A stretch of DNA of 38,538 nt. Source: an uncultured Lachnospiraceae bacterium. GTDB taxonomy: Bacteria; Bacillota; Clostridia; Lachnospirales; Lachnospiraceae. Position numbers and translations under genes: made by a program. Shown here piece after piece: positions 24,073-31,379 of this stretch (positions are counted from its first letter, which is position 1; every line of letters begins with the position of its first letter). The DNA is taken from assembly GCA_947625875.1 (NCBI GenBank), contig CANQQG010000021.1, positions 1 to 38,538 of the forward strand. The letters are read 5' to 3'. Under the pieces are notes generated by a model, which searched no databases, was not told the DNA's origin, and worked only from the letters and a program-made list of their open reading frames with translations.

Positions 24073-25416
24073 ATGAAGAGAAAAATATATGGTATTGTGA
24101 TTGTAATGTTTTGTGCAGCGCTGTTGACGGGCTGCGGGGGTAAACAGCCGCATGGGCCGGAGCGGAAGCAGGCCGGGGAGACGGATACGGCGGAAGCGGA
24201 TGACGTTGCACTGACGCCGATTGCGGATGTCCGGTCCGCGCTGGAGGATGATATACAGGCATTGAGGGATGGAAAATACAAAAACCTTGTGCCGGATGAC
24301 GCCATGAGCTTTTATTTTCCGGAAACTATGACAGAGGTCTATGAGTTGTCTTTGGAGGAGAGCCGGGAAATAACTGTGGATGAGGCGCAGCCTTTTTTTT
24401 CTGAGTTGTTTGATTTTCTGCTTCCGGGGCGCCTGACGGAAGAGGAGAAGGCATATGAGTTCCGCGTGGCTTGTAATGAGGATTTTCATGAGGATAAGTA
24501 TCCATATTCCTGTCCGACAGTACAAGAATATATACAGAATGTGGAAGGGAAAAGAAATGGAGAGGATGATTTCTGGATATTGATGACCGATACGCCGGAA
24601 TGGTATCTTGCAGTTACATTGTCGGGGGAGTTCCTTGGATATCGGGACGGTGTGGCGGAAAAATATAATGGCTATCCCGTAAATATTTCCGGAAAGTATT
24701 TTTTGACAGACAATAATCCGGTTTATAAATATTACGGGCTGCCAGATTTAGGATCGGAAGACACTTACCAACTACTGGATGGGGAGATGTCCGTCCGGGA
24801 TGCGGTGGCGTCTACAGAAGCATTTTTAAATGACATTGCGTCCCGCGGACTGTGCTGTGCAGACGGGAAAGCGTTTCCTGTAAGGGTGATGGGATGCCTG
24901 GTTGTGGATATGGGGGACGGCCATTATGGGTACAGCATGCGGGTCATGCCGGAATATAAGGGTGTAATCTTTGGTGCGAACCCTATGAAAACCGGGGATT
25001 TTGCCCTGCATACAATTCCGGTTTCCGAAGATTCCTATGATAATTATCCGGGGATAGCGTATATGGTGCAGACAGATAAGGTAAACGGTGCGCAGGATCC
25101 GTTTATGTGTACGAATGGGGATGTAAAAGAAGTGGATTGTTCAGACAGAATCCTCCCGCTGGCTGACGCGGCCAAAATCTTAAGTGAAAAGCTGACGGGG
25201 CATGTGGCGTTTGGCGTTGAGAGCATTGCGTTTGTATATGAGTCCAAGAGCGTGAAGGAACGTCCGACTGCGCGAAGCATCCGGCCGTGCTGGTCGTTCC
25301 AGGTGCGCGATAAGGTGAACGGGAGCCTCCAGTTTATGTACGTGGACGCCCTGAATGGGAACTGCGTGCATATGTATACGCAAAGGCCGGAAGATTCTCT
25401 TTGGGAAGAGGGGTAA
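24073..25416 (+). CDS. Lipoprotein of unknown function, first gene of a membrane-protein operon
   Basis: A 447-residue protein with signal peptide MKRKIYGIVIVMFCAALLTG and lipobox Cys21, followed by a charged, proline-containing linker. The body is acidic and Trp/Tyr-rich with no recognised catalytic motif. The last part (RPCWSFQVRDKV...LQFMYVDALNGNCVHMYT) resembles a PepSY-like ending, in which a strand pair carries a YVDAxxG turn. The start at 24073 follows GGGGGA at 7 bases; the longer frame from 24046 has no ribosome site. One base separates it from the next gene, so lipoprotein and membrane proteins are one operon. It may be an outer partner of the ABC-like membrane proteins. Function unknown. 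Confidence 0.8.
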   Translation: MKRKIYGIVIVMFCAALLTGCGGKQPHGPERKQAGETDTAEADDVALTPIADVRSALEDDIQALRDGKYKNLVPDDAMSFYFPETMTEVYELSLEESREITVDEAQPFFSELFDFLLPGRLTEEEKAYEFRVACNEDFHEDKYPYSCPTVQEYIQNVEGKRNGEDDFWILMTDTPEWYLAVTLSGEFLGYRDGVAEKYNGYPVNISGKYFLTDNNPVYKYYGLPDLGSEDTYQLLDGEMSVRDAVASTEAFLNDIASRGLCCADGKAFPVRVMGCLVVDMGDGHYGYSMRVMPEYKGVIFGANPMKTGDFALHTIPVSEDSYDNYPGIAYMVQTDKVNGAQDPFMCTNGDVKEVDCSDRILPLADAAKILSEKLTGHVAFGVESIAFVYESKSVKERPTARSIRPCWSFQVRDKVNGSLQFMYVDALNGNCVHMYTQRPEDSLWEEG

Positions 25417-25417
25417 A

Positions 25418-26260
25418 ATGCGGATACTGTTTTGTGAATTGAAAAAAGCGATTTGCCAGAAGGGATTTCCGGCCGCGGCTCTGGCGATTGGCGCTTTGTG
25501 TTTTTCTGCAAATGCATATTTTGATGAGACGATGAAGCCATATACTGTCCTGGAGGCGATGGTTTCCCTTGACCGCGAGGTTATCCGCGCGGATACAAGC
25601 CTGTCCGCGTATATGCTTTTTAAGGGCGCGCTGACGTCGGGCTATACGGCGCTGTTTCTGCCGCTGGTCGCCGCGTTCCCGTTTATGTTCAGTTTCTGCG
25701 CGGAGCGCGATTCCGGCATGATCCGCTTTACGGTGGCCAGGACAGAGCGGCGAAAGTATTATCTGGCAAAATTCTTAGCGGCAATGATATCCGCAGGCGG
25801 AGCGGCTGTCTGCGGGGCGGCGGTTTACGGACTGGTTTTAAAGCTGGCGTTCCCGTCAATTCTGTCATATCAGGTGGATGCGGAGACGCTGGACTGGATC
25901 ATGCCATACGGTTATGCGGGGACGCTCACGCTGTTGTTTGTGCGTTTTTTTGTATTGGGCGCATTGTACGCGCTGCCCGCTTTTGTGATCAGCTCTTTTT
26001 GTAAGGACGTTTATGTGATCTTATGCGTTCCGTTTCTGCTTTTTTATATGTGGGACAGGCTGGTCTGGTATGCGCAGAGCAAGATGCCGGAGTTTGCGGA
26101 TATGGCAGGGCTGTTTGCTCCCGGAGCCATCGCCTGGGCGGTCGGCGGCCAGCCGGACGGTTCGGGATGGAAGGTTATCGTGATCAACATACTGTATTTT
26201 ATCGCCGCGTTTGCGTTGTTTGCGCTGGCCATGAACAGCCATACGGACAGGGGGGAATAG
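25418..26260 (+). CDS. ABC-2-like membrane protein
   Basis: A 280-residue integral membrane protein with about six transmembrane stretches, for example residues 16-32, about 80-100, 125-150, 170-205, 205-225 and 250-275. The segment MFSFCAERDSGMIRFTVARTERRKYYLAKFL (a cytoplasmic loop after helix 2) is the typical ABC-2 permease feature in which an E-R-x-x-G-x-I/F motif precedes a basic loop. The start at 25418 is set by AGAGGGG a few bases upstream. Such proteins act with an ATPase in peptide or antibiotic export and self-immunity. The ATPase gene expected with it is decayed at 27116-27407, so its current activity is doubtful. Confidence 0.8.
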   Translation: MRILFCELKKAICQKGFPAAALAIGALCFSANAYFDETMKPYTVLEAMVSLDREVIRADTSLSAYMLFKGALTSGYTALFLPLVAAFPFMFSFCAERDSGMIRFTVARTERRKYYLAKFLAAMISAGGAAVCGAAVYGLVLKLAFPSILSYQVDAETLDWIMPYGYAGTLTLLFVRFFVLGALYALPAFVISSFCKDVYVILCVPFLLFYMWDRLVWYAQSKMPEFADMAGLFAPGAIAWAVGGQPDGSGWKVIVINILYFIAAFALFALAMNSHTDRGE

Positions 26261-26261
26261 G

Positions 26262-27113
26262 ATGGCGCATCGGTTTTCCATAAGAAAGGCGCTTTCTTTT
26301 GCGCTGATCGAATATAAAAAATGGCTTTTGCATACGCATATGCTGATTTTGGCAATCCTTATCGTTTTTATTTATAACTATGCGGTCGCGCCGCTGCTGA
26401 ATAACGCTGCGCGGATGGGAGCGCCGCTGAATGCGCTGGAGCCTGTCGTCGCGCTTGCAAATTCCGGGCAGATCCTGCTGATCCTGCCGCTTGCGTTTCT
26501 TGCCCTGATTGCGGATTATCCGAAAAAAGGCGCGGATACGTTTTTTGCGCTGTGCCGGGTCGGGCGGGTGAACTGGCTGGCAGGGCAGGTGGCGCTGCTT
26601 TTCCTTATGGCTGTTACTTTTTTGTCCGCCATAGCTGCCGGCTGTATGCTTTCCGTATCCGGGCATTGCTTTTGGGGCGGTGAGTGGAGCGATGTGGCCA
26701 CAAAATTCGTTTCCGTATTTCCGGAGGAATATAACAGCTTTGCCGTACAGCTTCTGCCCGAAAACCTGTATAACCAGTTTTGTGTCCGGGATGCGGCGTT
26801 TCTGAGTTTTGCGCTTGTGTTTGCGCACCTGTTCCTGCTCGGGCTTATCCTGCTCGTTTTTACTTTGCTAAAGCTGAAGCGGGCGGGATTTCTGGTATGC
26901 GGCGGGCTGGTTTCCCTGGCTGCGGCGCTCATGTCGGTCCATGCGCCGCTGCAGTGGCTCCTGCCGATGGCGCATTCTGTTTTGTGGATTCATTATACGG
27001 AGTATTTTCGGGAGCCCGTCTTTCCCGTCTGGGCTTCGGGAGCGTATTTTGCGGCATGGATCTTTATCCTGCTGGCGGCGGGCGGGCATTTAGTCCGCAG
27101 ATTTGATTTATAG
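26262..27113 (+). CDS. Second ABC-2-like membrane protein
   Basis: A 283-residue membrane protein starting one base after the previous stop, with GGGGGAATAGG before the ATG. Hydrophobic segments lie near residues 22-40, 63-85, 105-130, 170-205, 207-225 and 255-275. The loop ALIADYPKKGADTFFALCRVGRVNWLAG parallels the E/D-x-x-x-G loop of the first protein, as in ABC-2 permease pairs. With its partner it would form a heterodimeric exporter channel. The gene runs directly into the remains of the ATPase gene. Specific substrate unknown. Confidence 0.78.
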   Translation: MAHRFSIRKALSFALIEYKKWLLHTHMLILAILIVFIYNYAVAPLLNNAARMGAPLNALEPVVALANSGQILLILPLAFLALIADYPKKGADTFFALCRVGRVNWLAGQVALLFLMAVTFLSAIAAGCMLSVSGHCFWGGEWSDVATKFVSVFPEEYNSFAVQLLPENLYNQFCVRDAAFLSFALVFAHLFLLGLILLVFTLLKLKRAGFLVCGGLVSLAAALMSVHAPLQWLLPMAHSVLWIHYTEYFREPVFPVWASGAYFAAWIFILLAAGGHLVRRFDL

Positions 27114-27115
27114 GG

Positions 27116-27407
27116 CTGCAGCGGCGTCTGGTAGGGTTGATTCCTTATTATTCGGGTTTTAAAAACCTGTCGCTGCCTGCTTCGATTCAAAATAAAACGG
27201 GAAAACATGGAAAACCCGAAAGTCCTGATCCTGGACGCGCCTTTTAACGGGCTGGATAAGGAAAGGGTTAAGGAAATGCGGGAATATCTGTTGAAGTGGA
27301 AGGATGCGGGAAAGACGATCCTGCTGTCATCCCATTCTGCGGAGGATATCAAAGCGCTTTGCGATAATGTATATGAGATGGAGCATGGGAGAGTTGCGGC
27401 TTTATAA
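27116..27407 (+). pseudogene. Decayed ABC transporter ATPase gene
   Basis: Two out-of-frame fragments of an ABC ATPase follow the permeases. From about 27134 one frame reads GLIPYYSGFKNLSLPASIQN, which matches the Q-loop/helical region found after Walker A in such ATPases. From 27207 another frame reads PKVLILDAPFNGLDKERVKE and on to ILLSSHSAEDIKALCDNVYEM, which covers Walker B, D-loop and H-loop. Walker A and the LSGGQ signature are absent, and the catalytic Glu after Walker B (normally LDEP) is Ala (LDAP). The middle has been deleted and shifted. The gene cannot make a working ATPase, so the two membrane proteins upstream either are orphaned or borrow another ATPase. Confidence 0.85.
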
Positions 27408-27480
27408 TGCAGGTAAAAGGTCATTGGATATGGAAGAAAAGAGCAAGGCAGATATCTCTATATACCCTGCTCCGGAGAAA

Positions 27481-27535
27481 ACGCCCCTGCCAATGCCTTA
27501 ACGAAATGACATTGACCGCGGGGCGTCCCTTTTTC
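27481..27535. terminator. Two-way terminator between convergent genes
   Basis: ACGCCCC (27481-27487) pairs with GGGGCGT (27520-27526), with an inner CAATG/CATTG pair (27491-27495 and 27510-27514). A T run follows on the plus strand (CCCTTTTTCC) and TTTTC on the minus strand. It separates the decayed ATPase gene from the convergent secreted-protein gene. Confidence 0.7.
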
Positions 27536-27538
27536 CAC

Positions 27539-28552
27539 TCACTTCCCGTTCGTTTTCTTTTGGCTCTTTTGCACCGTAACCGTAACCTTGACGGTTTTGC
27601 CGTTCGCTTTGACGGTGATCGTCGCTTTTCCGGCTTTCTTTCCGGTTACGACGCCCTTGGAATTAACCGCAGCCACTTTTTTGTTGGAAGACTTATAGGT
27701 GATCTTTGCGGCCGGTTTTGCGGTCGCTTTGATCGTTGTCTTTTTGCCGACTTTTACCGTAAGGGATTTTTTGGAAACGGTCAGCGTCTTTTTGGTTGTG
27801 GCCGGAAGCGTGACGGTTTTAAAAGCTTCGCTCGGATCGGATTCTGCCGTCTTTGGGGCCAGTTTGATTGAGCCTGCGTCTTTGGCAGATCCGTTAAAGT
27901 CCTGATTATAAACGGTCGTGCCGTCTGGCTTGGTAATTCTGACATCGTCCACATAAACGGCGTCCTTTGAAGAAATCAGAATCCCCTTTATGTTCATGGT
28001 CAATCCTACAGCGACGGCAGAAGCCTTGCTTGCGTCGGACGGCGCATCGCCAACCTGAAAGCCCTCGGTCCTGGCGGAGTAGTCGATTACCCAGTAACCG
28101 CCGGACTTTTTGGCAGCTGCATAATCCGCTTTTACGTCTTCCTGCAACGCCTCATCCCAATAAGTTGCTTCGCCGCGGTCATAGATGAAATCAATATGCG
28201 GGCAGTTGGCCCAGCCGGCCCATTTCCATTCATCCTCAGACGCATCATTAAAGTCAATGGATGAGTCCACGCCGACGACGGAGCCTTCTTTGAGCATAGA
28301 CTGCGGGATATAGAGCTTATAGCTCACAGTATAGCTGTCCGAATAAGCGCTGATTGGGCTGGTCTGGTCATTGGACCATAATTCCACCTGTGATCTGGAA
28401 ACGCTGTCTAAGTCATCCTCCCATCCCGGATTTGTGAAGTTTACCGGTACTTTCAATACCTTATTTGTTGCCGCTTCCGCCGAAACAGCCGGAATCAGCC
28501 CCAGCGCCATAGCACCGGCAAGCAGGGCTGCAAGTATTTTTTTCTGTGCCAT
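27539..28552 (-). CDS. Secreted jelly-roll-like protein with C-terminal BIG2 domain
   Basis: A 337-residue exported protein. The signal peptide is about residues 1-28 (MAQKKILAALLAGAMALGLI, Ala-x-Ala site near AEA-ATN). The middle region (about 30-230) is rich in Trp, Tyr and Asp and closes with AVYVDDVRITKPDG. That VDDVxI ending is typical of galactose-binding-like beta-sandwiches in carbohydrate-binding modules such as those of mannanases. The C-terminal part (about 255-330) is a bacterial Ig-like BIG2 domain: LTVSKKSLTVKVGKKTTIKA, YKSSNKKVAAVNSKGVVTGKKAGKATITVKA. No catalytic motif or wall anchor is seen. It might be a polysaccharide-binding surface protein. GGAAG lies 8 bases before the ATG. 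Confidence 0.8.
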   Translation of the reverse strand: MAQKKILAALLAGAMALGLIPAVSAEAATNKVLKVPVNFTNPGWEDDLDSVSRSQVELWSNDQTSPISAYSDSYTVSYKLYIPQSMLKEGSVVGVDSSIDFNDASEDEWKWAGWANCPHIDFIYDRGEATYWDEALQEDVKADYAAAKKSGGYWVIDYSARTEGFQVGDAPSDASKASAVAVGLTMNIKGILISSKDAVYVDDVRITKPDGTTVYNQDFNGSAKDAGSIKLAPKTAESDPSEAFKTVTLPATTKKTLTVSKKSLTVKVGKKTTIKATAKPAAKITYKSSNKKVAAVNSKGVVTGKKAGKATITVKANGKTVKVTVTVQKSQKKTNGK

Positions 28553-28587
28553 ATCGAATACTTCCTTTGAAAATTGTCGATATTTTG

Positions 28588-28628
28588 ATTATACCGTACA
28601 GCTATAGAAAATTGGTGTGCAGTCTGCA
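28588..28628 (-). promoter_or_regulatory. Promoter region of the secreted BIG2 protein
   Basis: On the minus strand a consensus TATAAT (28593-28588) lies about 36 bases before the start. The -35 is weak. An 11-base perfect palindrome TGCAGACTGCA (28628-28618), flanked by two CCAATT direct repeats, sits at the -35 position and may be an operator. Confidence 0.45.
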
Positions 28629-28680
28629 TACAATTGGACAGATGAAACAACCGCCCGCGTATTGTTCTGTAAAAAGTGTT

Positions 28681-29055
28681 TTACAGGGCGTACTCGCCGA
28701 TCGTCCTTCCGATCGTCAGAATGTCGTTGGCGCCCAAAAACTCCAGCGTTATTTTTCCTAATCCGCTGAACCAGATCTCCAGTTCGCTGTCCAGGTCAAA
28801 ATGCCCGGATGTCTCAATGGAAAATGCCTGTATTTTGGCATACGGGAGCGATGTGAAGTCTTTTTTCCTGCCCGTCACGCCCTGGATATTTACGGTGATG
28901 AGCCGTTTATTTGTAAATGCTACGTAGTCCCGGATGCCTTTGTAAACGCCGATCAGGGTTTCGCCGGATATGAATAAAGGGCTGAATTCATCTGCCACTG
29001 AGTCTTCGTTTACTTTCCTTAATTTGTTAAATGCGTTGTTTTCAAAATCAATCAT
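28681..29055 (-). CDS. Bacterial PH-domain protein (YvbH-like bPH)
   Basis: A 124-residue cytoplasmic protein that is entirely a bacterial pleckstrin-homology domain. Seen: an N-terminal helix, then strands with the family pattern FISGETLIGVYKGIRDYVAF, TNKRLITVNIQGVTGRKKDF, TSLPYAKIQAFSIETSGHF and DLDSELEIWFSGLGKITLEF. These phrases are strongly conserved in single-domain bPH proteins of gut clostridia. The role of this group is not established; membrane or protein binding is usually assumed. AAGGAGA precedes the ATG. It is the third gene of the DUF3990/DUF3791 operon (24 bases after DUF3791). An 8-bp hairpin overlapping its stop (28668-28687) may end the transcript. Confidence 0.88.
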   Translation of the reverse strand: MIDFENNAFNKLRKVNEDSVADEFSPLFISGETLIGVYKGIRDYVAFTNKRLITVNIQGVTGRKKDFTSLPYAKIQAFSIETSGHFDLDSELEIWFSGLGKITLEFLGANDILTIGRTIGEYAL

Positions 29056-29079
29056 GATTATCTCCTTCTTTGTTTTTGG

Positions 29080-29535
29080 TTATTCAATCACTCCGTACAG
29101 ATATGCGTTTAAAATGTTCTGCGGGGCGTCGTAATAAAAGCTGCTGTTGTAATCAGATATTTTGTCAGTGACAAATGAGTGGTAGGCCTCAAAGAGGGCG
29201 TCTATGATGGGCAGGCCCTTTTCCCTGGCGATTCCGAGAATGAGCCGTTTGTATATCTTTCCGATGTCCCAGTGGCTGGGAACGGCATAACGCGCCGCTG
29301 CCACATTATCAAAGTTTCCTTCCGGAATGCCTGCTTTTTCAATAAAATATTCGCTGACAGTTTCTATATTGTCGCTGTGGTAGACATCCGCTAAATCGTA
29401 GATTTTGGAAATAAATGTTTTGCCGAGCGCGTCTGCCACATCGTTTCTTTTATTTTTTGTTTTGCGCGCGATGTATTCGATCAGGCTGCACGTAAAAAAC
29501 AGGTCGTTTTCTTTTTGGTCTTCTCGTCCGGTCAA
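29080..29535 (-). CDS. DUF3791-like protein, probable antitoxin partner of DUF3990
   Basis: A 151-residue soluble protein. The first half (LFFTCSLIEYIARKT, then AD-x-x-GKTFISKIYDLADVYHS, SEYFIEKAGI) resembles DUF3791, a small family encoded next to DUF3990 toxin-like genes. The second half (about residues 85-151) is helical and extends beyond the usual length. The start is a TTG at 29535, preceded by AGGAGGTG. It overlaps the DUF3990 stop by four bases (TTGA), so the two proteins are translationally coupled in a fixed ratio. This is typical of toxin-antitoxin pairs. Antitoxin activity is inferred from the pairing, not shown. Confidence 0.7.
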   Translation of the reverse strand: MTGREDQKENDLFFTCSLIEYIARKTKNKRNDVADALGKTFISKIYDLADVYHSDNIETVSEYFIEKAGIPEGNFDNVAAARYAVPSHWDIGKIYKRLILGIAREKGLPIIDALFEAYHSFVTDKISDYNSSFYYDAPQNILNAYLYGVIE

Positions 29536-29996
29536 TGGGACACCTCCTCATATGATATAAATGTAAGGCATTGCAGGGCGGCGGGGGAGCAGAAGCTGAT
29601 CTGGTGAGTGGGGTATTTAAATTTTGCCATAGTCCAGAACTGTTCTCTCGTGAGAATGCCGTCCATGTAATCGGCAATATAGTTATAAATCTGGTCATTT
29701 GCCATTGCTCCGATGACAAGATCGTAGTCATGCGGATTCCCGTAGCGGCAGGAGATGATAAAATCAAGCCATTCTTCTGTCATTTCGCGAAATTCCAATA
29801 TTTTAAGGTTTGTGTTTATGCGGACGGTGTAAGCAGTGACAACCGGCGTTTCATATCTCTTTGCCCAGCGCTCCGCCTGTTCACGTATGATCGTGCAGTA
29901 AAAGCCGGGTCCGAAGTCTTTGGTGTTTTTTCCCCTGATTATTTTTGGATGCTTTACGGCGAGATAGCTGCCATGGTAAACGGTCATTTTGCCCAT
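29532..29996 (-). CDS. DUF3990 protein, predicted ADP-ribosyltransferase-like toxin
   Basis: A 154-residue protein of the DUF3990 family. Typical motifs are visible: TVYHGSYLAVKHP (the YHGS strand, residues 5-17), KDFGPGFYCTIIREQAERWA (GFYCT, about 27-46), the central DLVIGAMANDQIYNYIADY (about 98-116) and the closing HQISFCSPAALQCLTF (about 131-146). The His-Tyr-Gln pattern fits the ART-like fold proposed for the family. ADP-ribosylation of a target is therefore plausible but untested. First gene of a three-gene minus-strand operon with a strong promoter at 30081-30053. GGGAG lies 9 bases before the ATG; a second ATG three codons in is possible. Confidence 0.85.
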   Translation of the reverse strand: MGKMTVYHGSYLAVKHPKIIRGKNTKDFGPGFYCTIIREQAERWAKRYETPVVTAYTVRINTNLKILEFREMTEEWLDFIISCRYGNPHDYDLVIGAMANDQIYNYIADYMDGILTREQFWTMAKFKYPTHQISFCSPAALQCLTFISYEEVSH

Positions 29997-30052
29997 GTTA
30001 TAATTCTCCCTTGAAAATAAATGCGGCGCTGCCGGAGTTTGGCTTTATCTGT

Positions 30053-30081
30053 ATCATAGACGGGGTTGGCGGTGTTGTCAA
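30053..30081 (-). promoter_or_regulatory. Strong promoter of the DUF3990 operon
   Basis: On the minus strand a perfect TTGACA (30081-30076), 17 bases, and TATGAT (30058-30053) lie 57 bases before the DUF3990 start. The 348-base intergenic region 29997-30344 holds this promoter and, further right, the divergent promoter of the exported-protein cluster; no gene is supported in between. Confidence 0.75.
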
Positions 30082-30240
30082 GGAGTGGTTGGCACAATTG
30101 CGTGAAACAGGCGGACGGTCGTGGCCGGATGAATCGGATGTTTGGTGTGGCGGCAATGCCGGAAGAGTGGATTTTTGTGAAAATATTATAGGGATGTGCG
30201 TTTATTTATGTATTCTTTTGGCATATTGACAATAAATGTG

Positions 30241-30269
30241 TTGAATGTATAGACATTATAGGTTATAAT
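30241..30269 (+). promoter_or_regulatory. Promoter of the exported-protein cluster
   Basis: TTGAAT (30241-30246), 17 bases and consensus TATAAT (30264-30269) lie 75 bases before the first gene. A second TTGACA at 30226-30231 with TATAGA 16 bases on gives an overlapping alternative. Confidence 0.7.
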
Positions 30270-30344
30270 ATGTCTGGAAATTGAAAGTTTTACAAATATG
30301 TCTGTAAGAAAAGACGGGCGCAGAAAGAGGAGGATATGGAGAAA

Positions 30345-31292
30345 ATGGGAAAACGGAAAAGGGCGGAGAAAGCAAATTTAGTAGTGAGGAATGCGGTAAG
30401 AAAATGTGCCGTTTTTATTGTGGCGTTGTGCGTTATGTTTGGCGCAGTGAATGCAATACAGAATATGTCTTGTGGTGTAGAGCAAGTCTGGGCGGCAAAA
30501 CAGATGTCTAAAAAGTTGATAAAGGAAAAAGGATGTTTTGATGGCGGGAGCAGTTCCACGTTTTACGAATCGCTGACGTCATCGGGCAAAAAAAATAAAA
30601 TAGAAGTTTGCCCGGATTGGGAAAATGAGGAGCAGTTTGGAAAGGTAAGGGTTTATGTGGACGGAAAAAAGGCATTGACGATAAAAAGCCCATATTATGA
30701 TGAGGGAATGGGTGTTAATTGCCAATTCATCCGCATGTCTAAAAACAGGAAATTTCTGCAGATATTTTTTAGTGGGTTGGATAATAGTATTTTCCTGAAC
30801 AATTTGTACAGATATTCTGCAAAGACACATAAGCTGAAAAAAGTAGGGACATTGAAGACACAGAAATATCTGATAGAAGCCAATGGAGTAGGGAGCTATG
30901 TGACGAAAGTGACTTCGGACAGTATAGAGGTTCCCTGGATTATGCAGCCATCAGAAATAGGCCCGATAGAAATTGTATTGATGTATAAATATAAAAATGG
31001 GCGTTTCGCAGCAGCACCTACAGCTGTAAAGGTGAAAAGCCTTTGGTATGAGGATAACAAAAATTTATTTCGTGCAGTGAAAAGTCTGGCCTTTTATAAA
31101 AAGACAGATTTAAGACAGGTGGCATTCCGTATTAAAAAAGGCGATCTGGTAAAACTTACGAAAGTCAGATTGCTAAAAGACGGGAGGGTTTATTATCAGT
31201 TTAAAAAAGGAAATCGGACAGGCTGGCGGAAAGCAAGAAAAAATTTTCAGATGTATAGTGACTGGTTTGAAGGGATCCATTATGGAGGCTGA
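30345..31292 (+). CDS. Exported protein with SH3-like C-terminus, function unknown
   Basis: A 315-residue, lysine-rich protein with a basic N-terminus and one hydrophobic segment (about residues 19-42: CAVFIVALCVMFGAVNA) ending near VWAAK, a likely signal-peptidase site. The middle part holds beta-rich segments (KVRVYVDGKKALTIKS; RKFLQIFFSGLDNSIFLNNL). The end (about 235-300) reads LFRAVKSLAFYKK, QVAFRIKKGDLVKLTKVRLL, VYYQFKKGNRTGWRKA. This is the pattern of an SH3-like barrel in which a GW-type turn closes the fold. It may bind cell wall or protein ligands. The ATG at 30345 is preferred (GGAG at 4 bases), though 30336 directly after AGGAGG is possible. First gene of five co-directional exported proteins. 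Confidence 0.75.
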   Translation: MGKRKRAEKANLVVRNAVRKCAVFIVALCVMFGAVNAIQNMSCGVEQVWAAKQMSKKLIKEKGCFDGGSSSTFYESLTSSGKKNKIEVCPDWENEEQFGKVRVYVDGKKALTIKSPYYDEGMGVNCQFIRMSKNRKFLQIFFSGLDNSIFLNNLYRYSAKTHKLKKVGTLKTQKYLIEANGVGSYVTKVTSDSIEVPWIMQPSEIGPIEIVLMYKYKNGRFAAAPTAVKVKSLWYEDNKNLFRAVKSLAFYKKTDLRQVAFRIKKGDLVKLTKVRLLKDGRVYYQFKKGNRTGWRKARKNFQMYSDWFEGIHYGG

Positions 31293-31379
31293 ATATAAAG
31301 GTTTTATAATGTGTAATAAACTGGATGGTTATAACTGCTGCTGGTAAAGCGTAGGTGTGAGAAGAAGGAGGTACCCGTT

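Noticed and set aside
27407..27500. Short plus-strand frames after the decayed ATPase
   Set aside because: They have no ribosome site or recognisable motif and run into the two-way terminator.
29945..30229. Plus-strand open frame upstream of the DUF3990 gene, with a segment vaguely like a TetR regulator C-terminus (FGFICIIDGVGGVVKEW)
   Set aside because: It has no ribosome site and overlaps the DUF3990 start and the strong minus-strand promoter at 30053-30081. The resemblance is too short to call a remnant.
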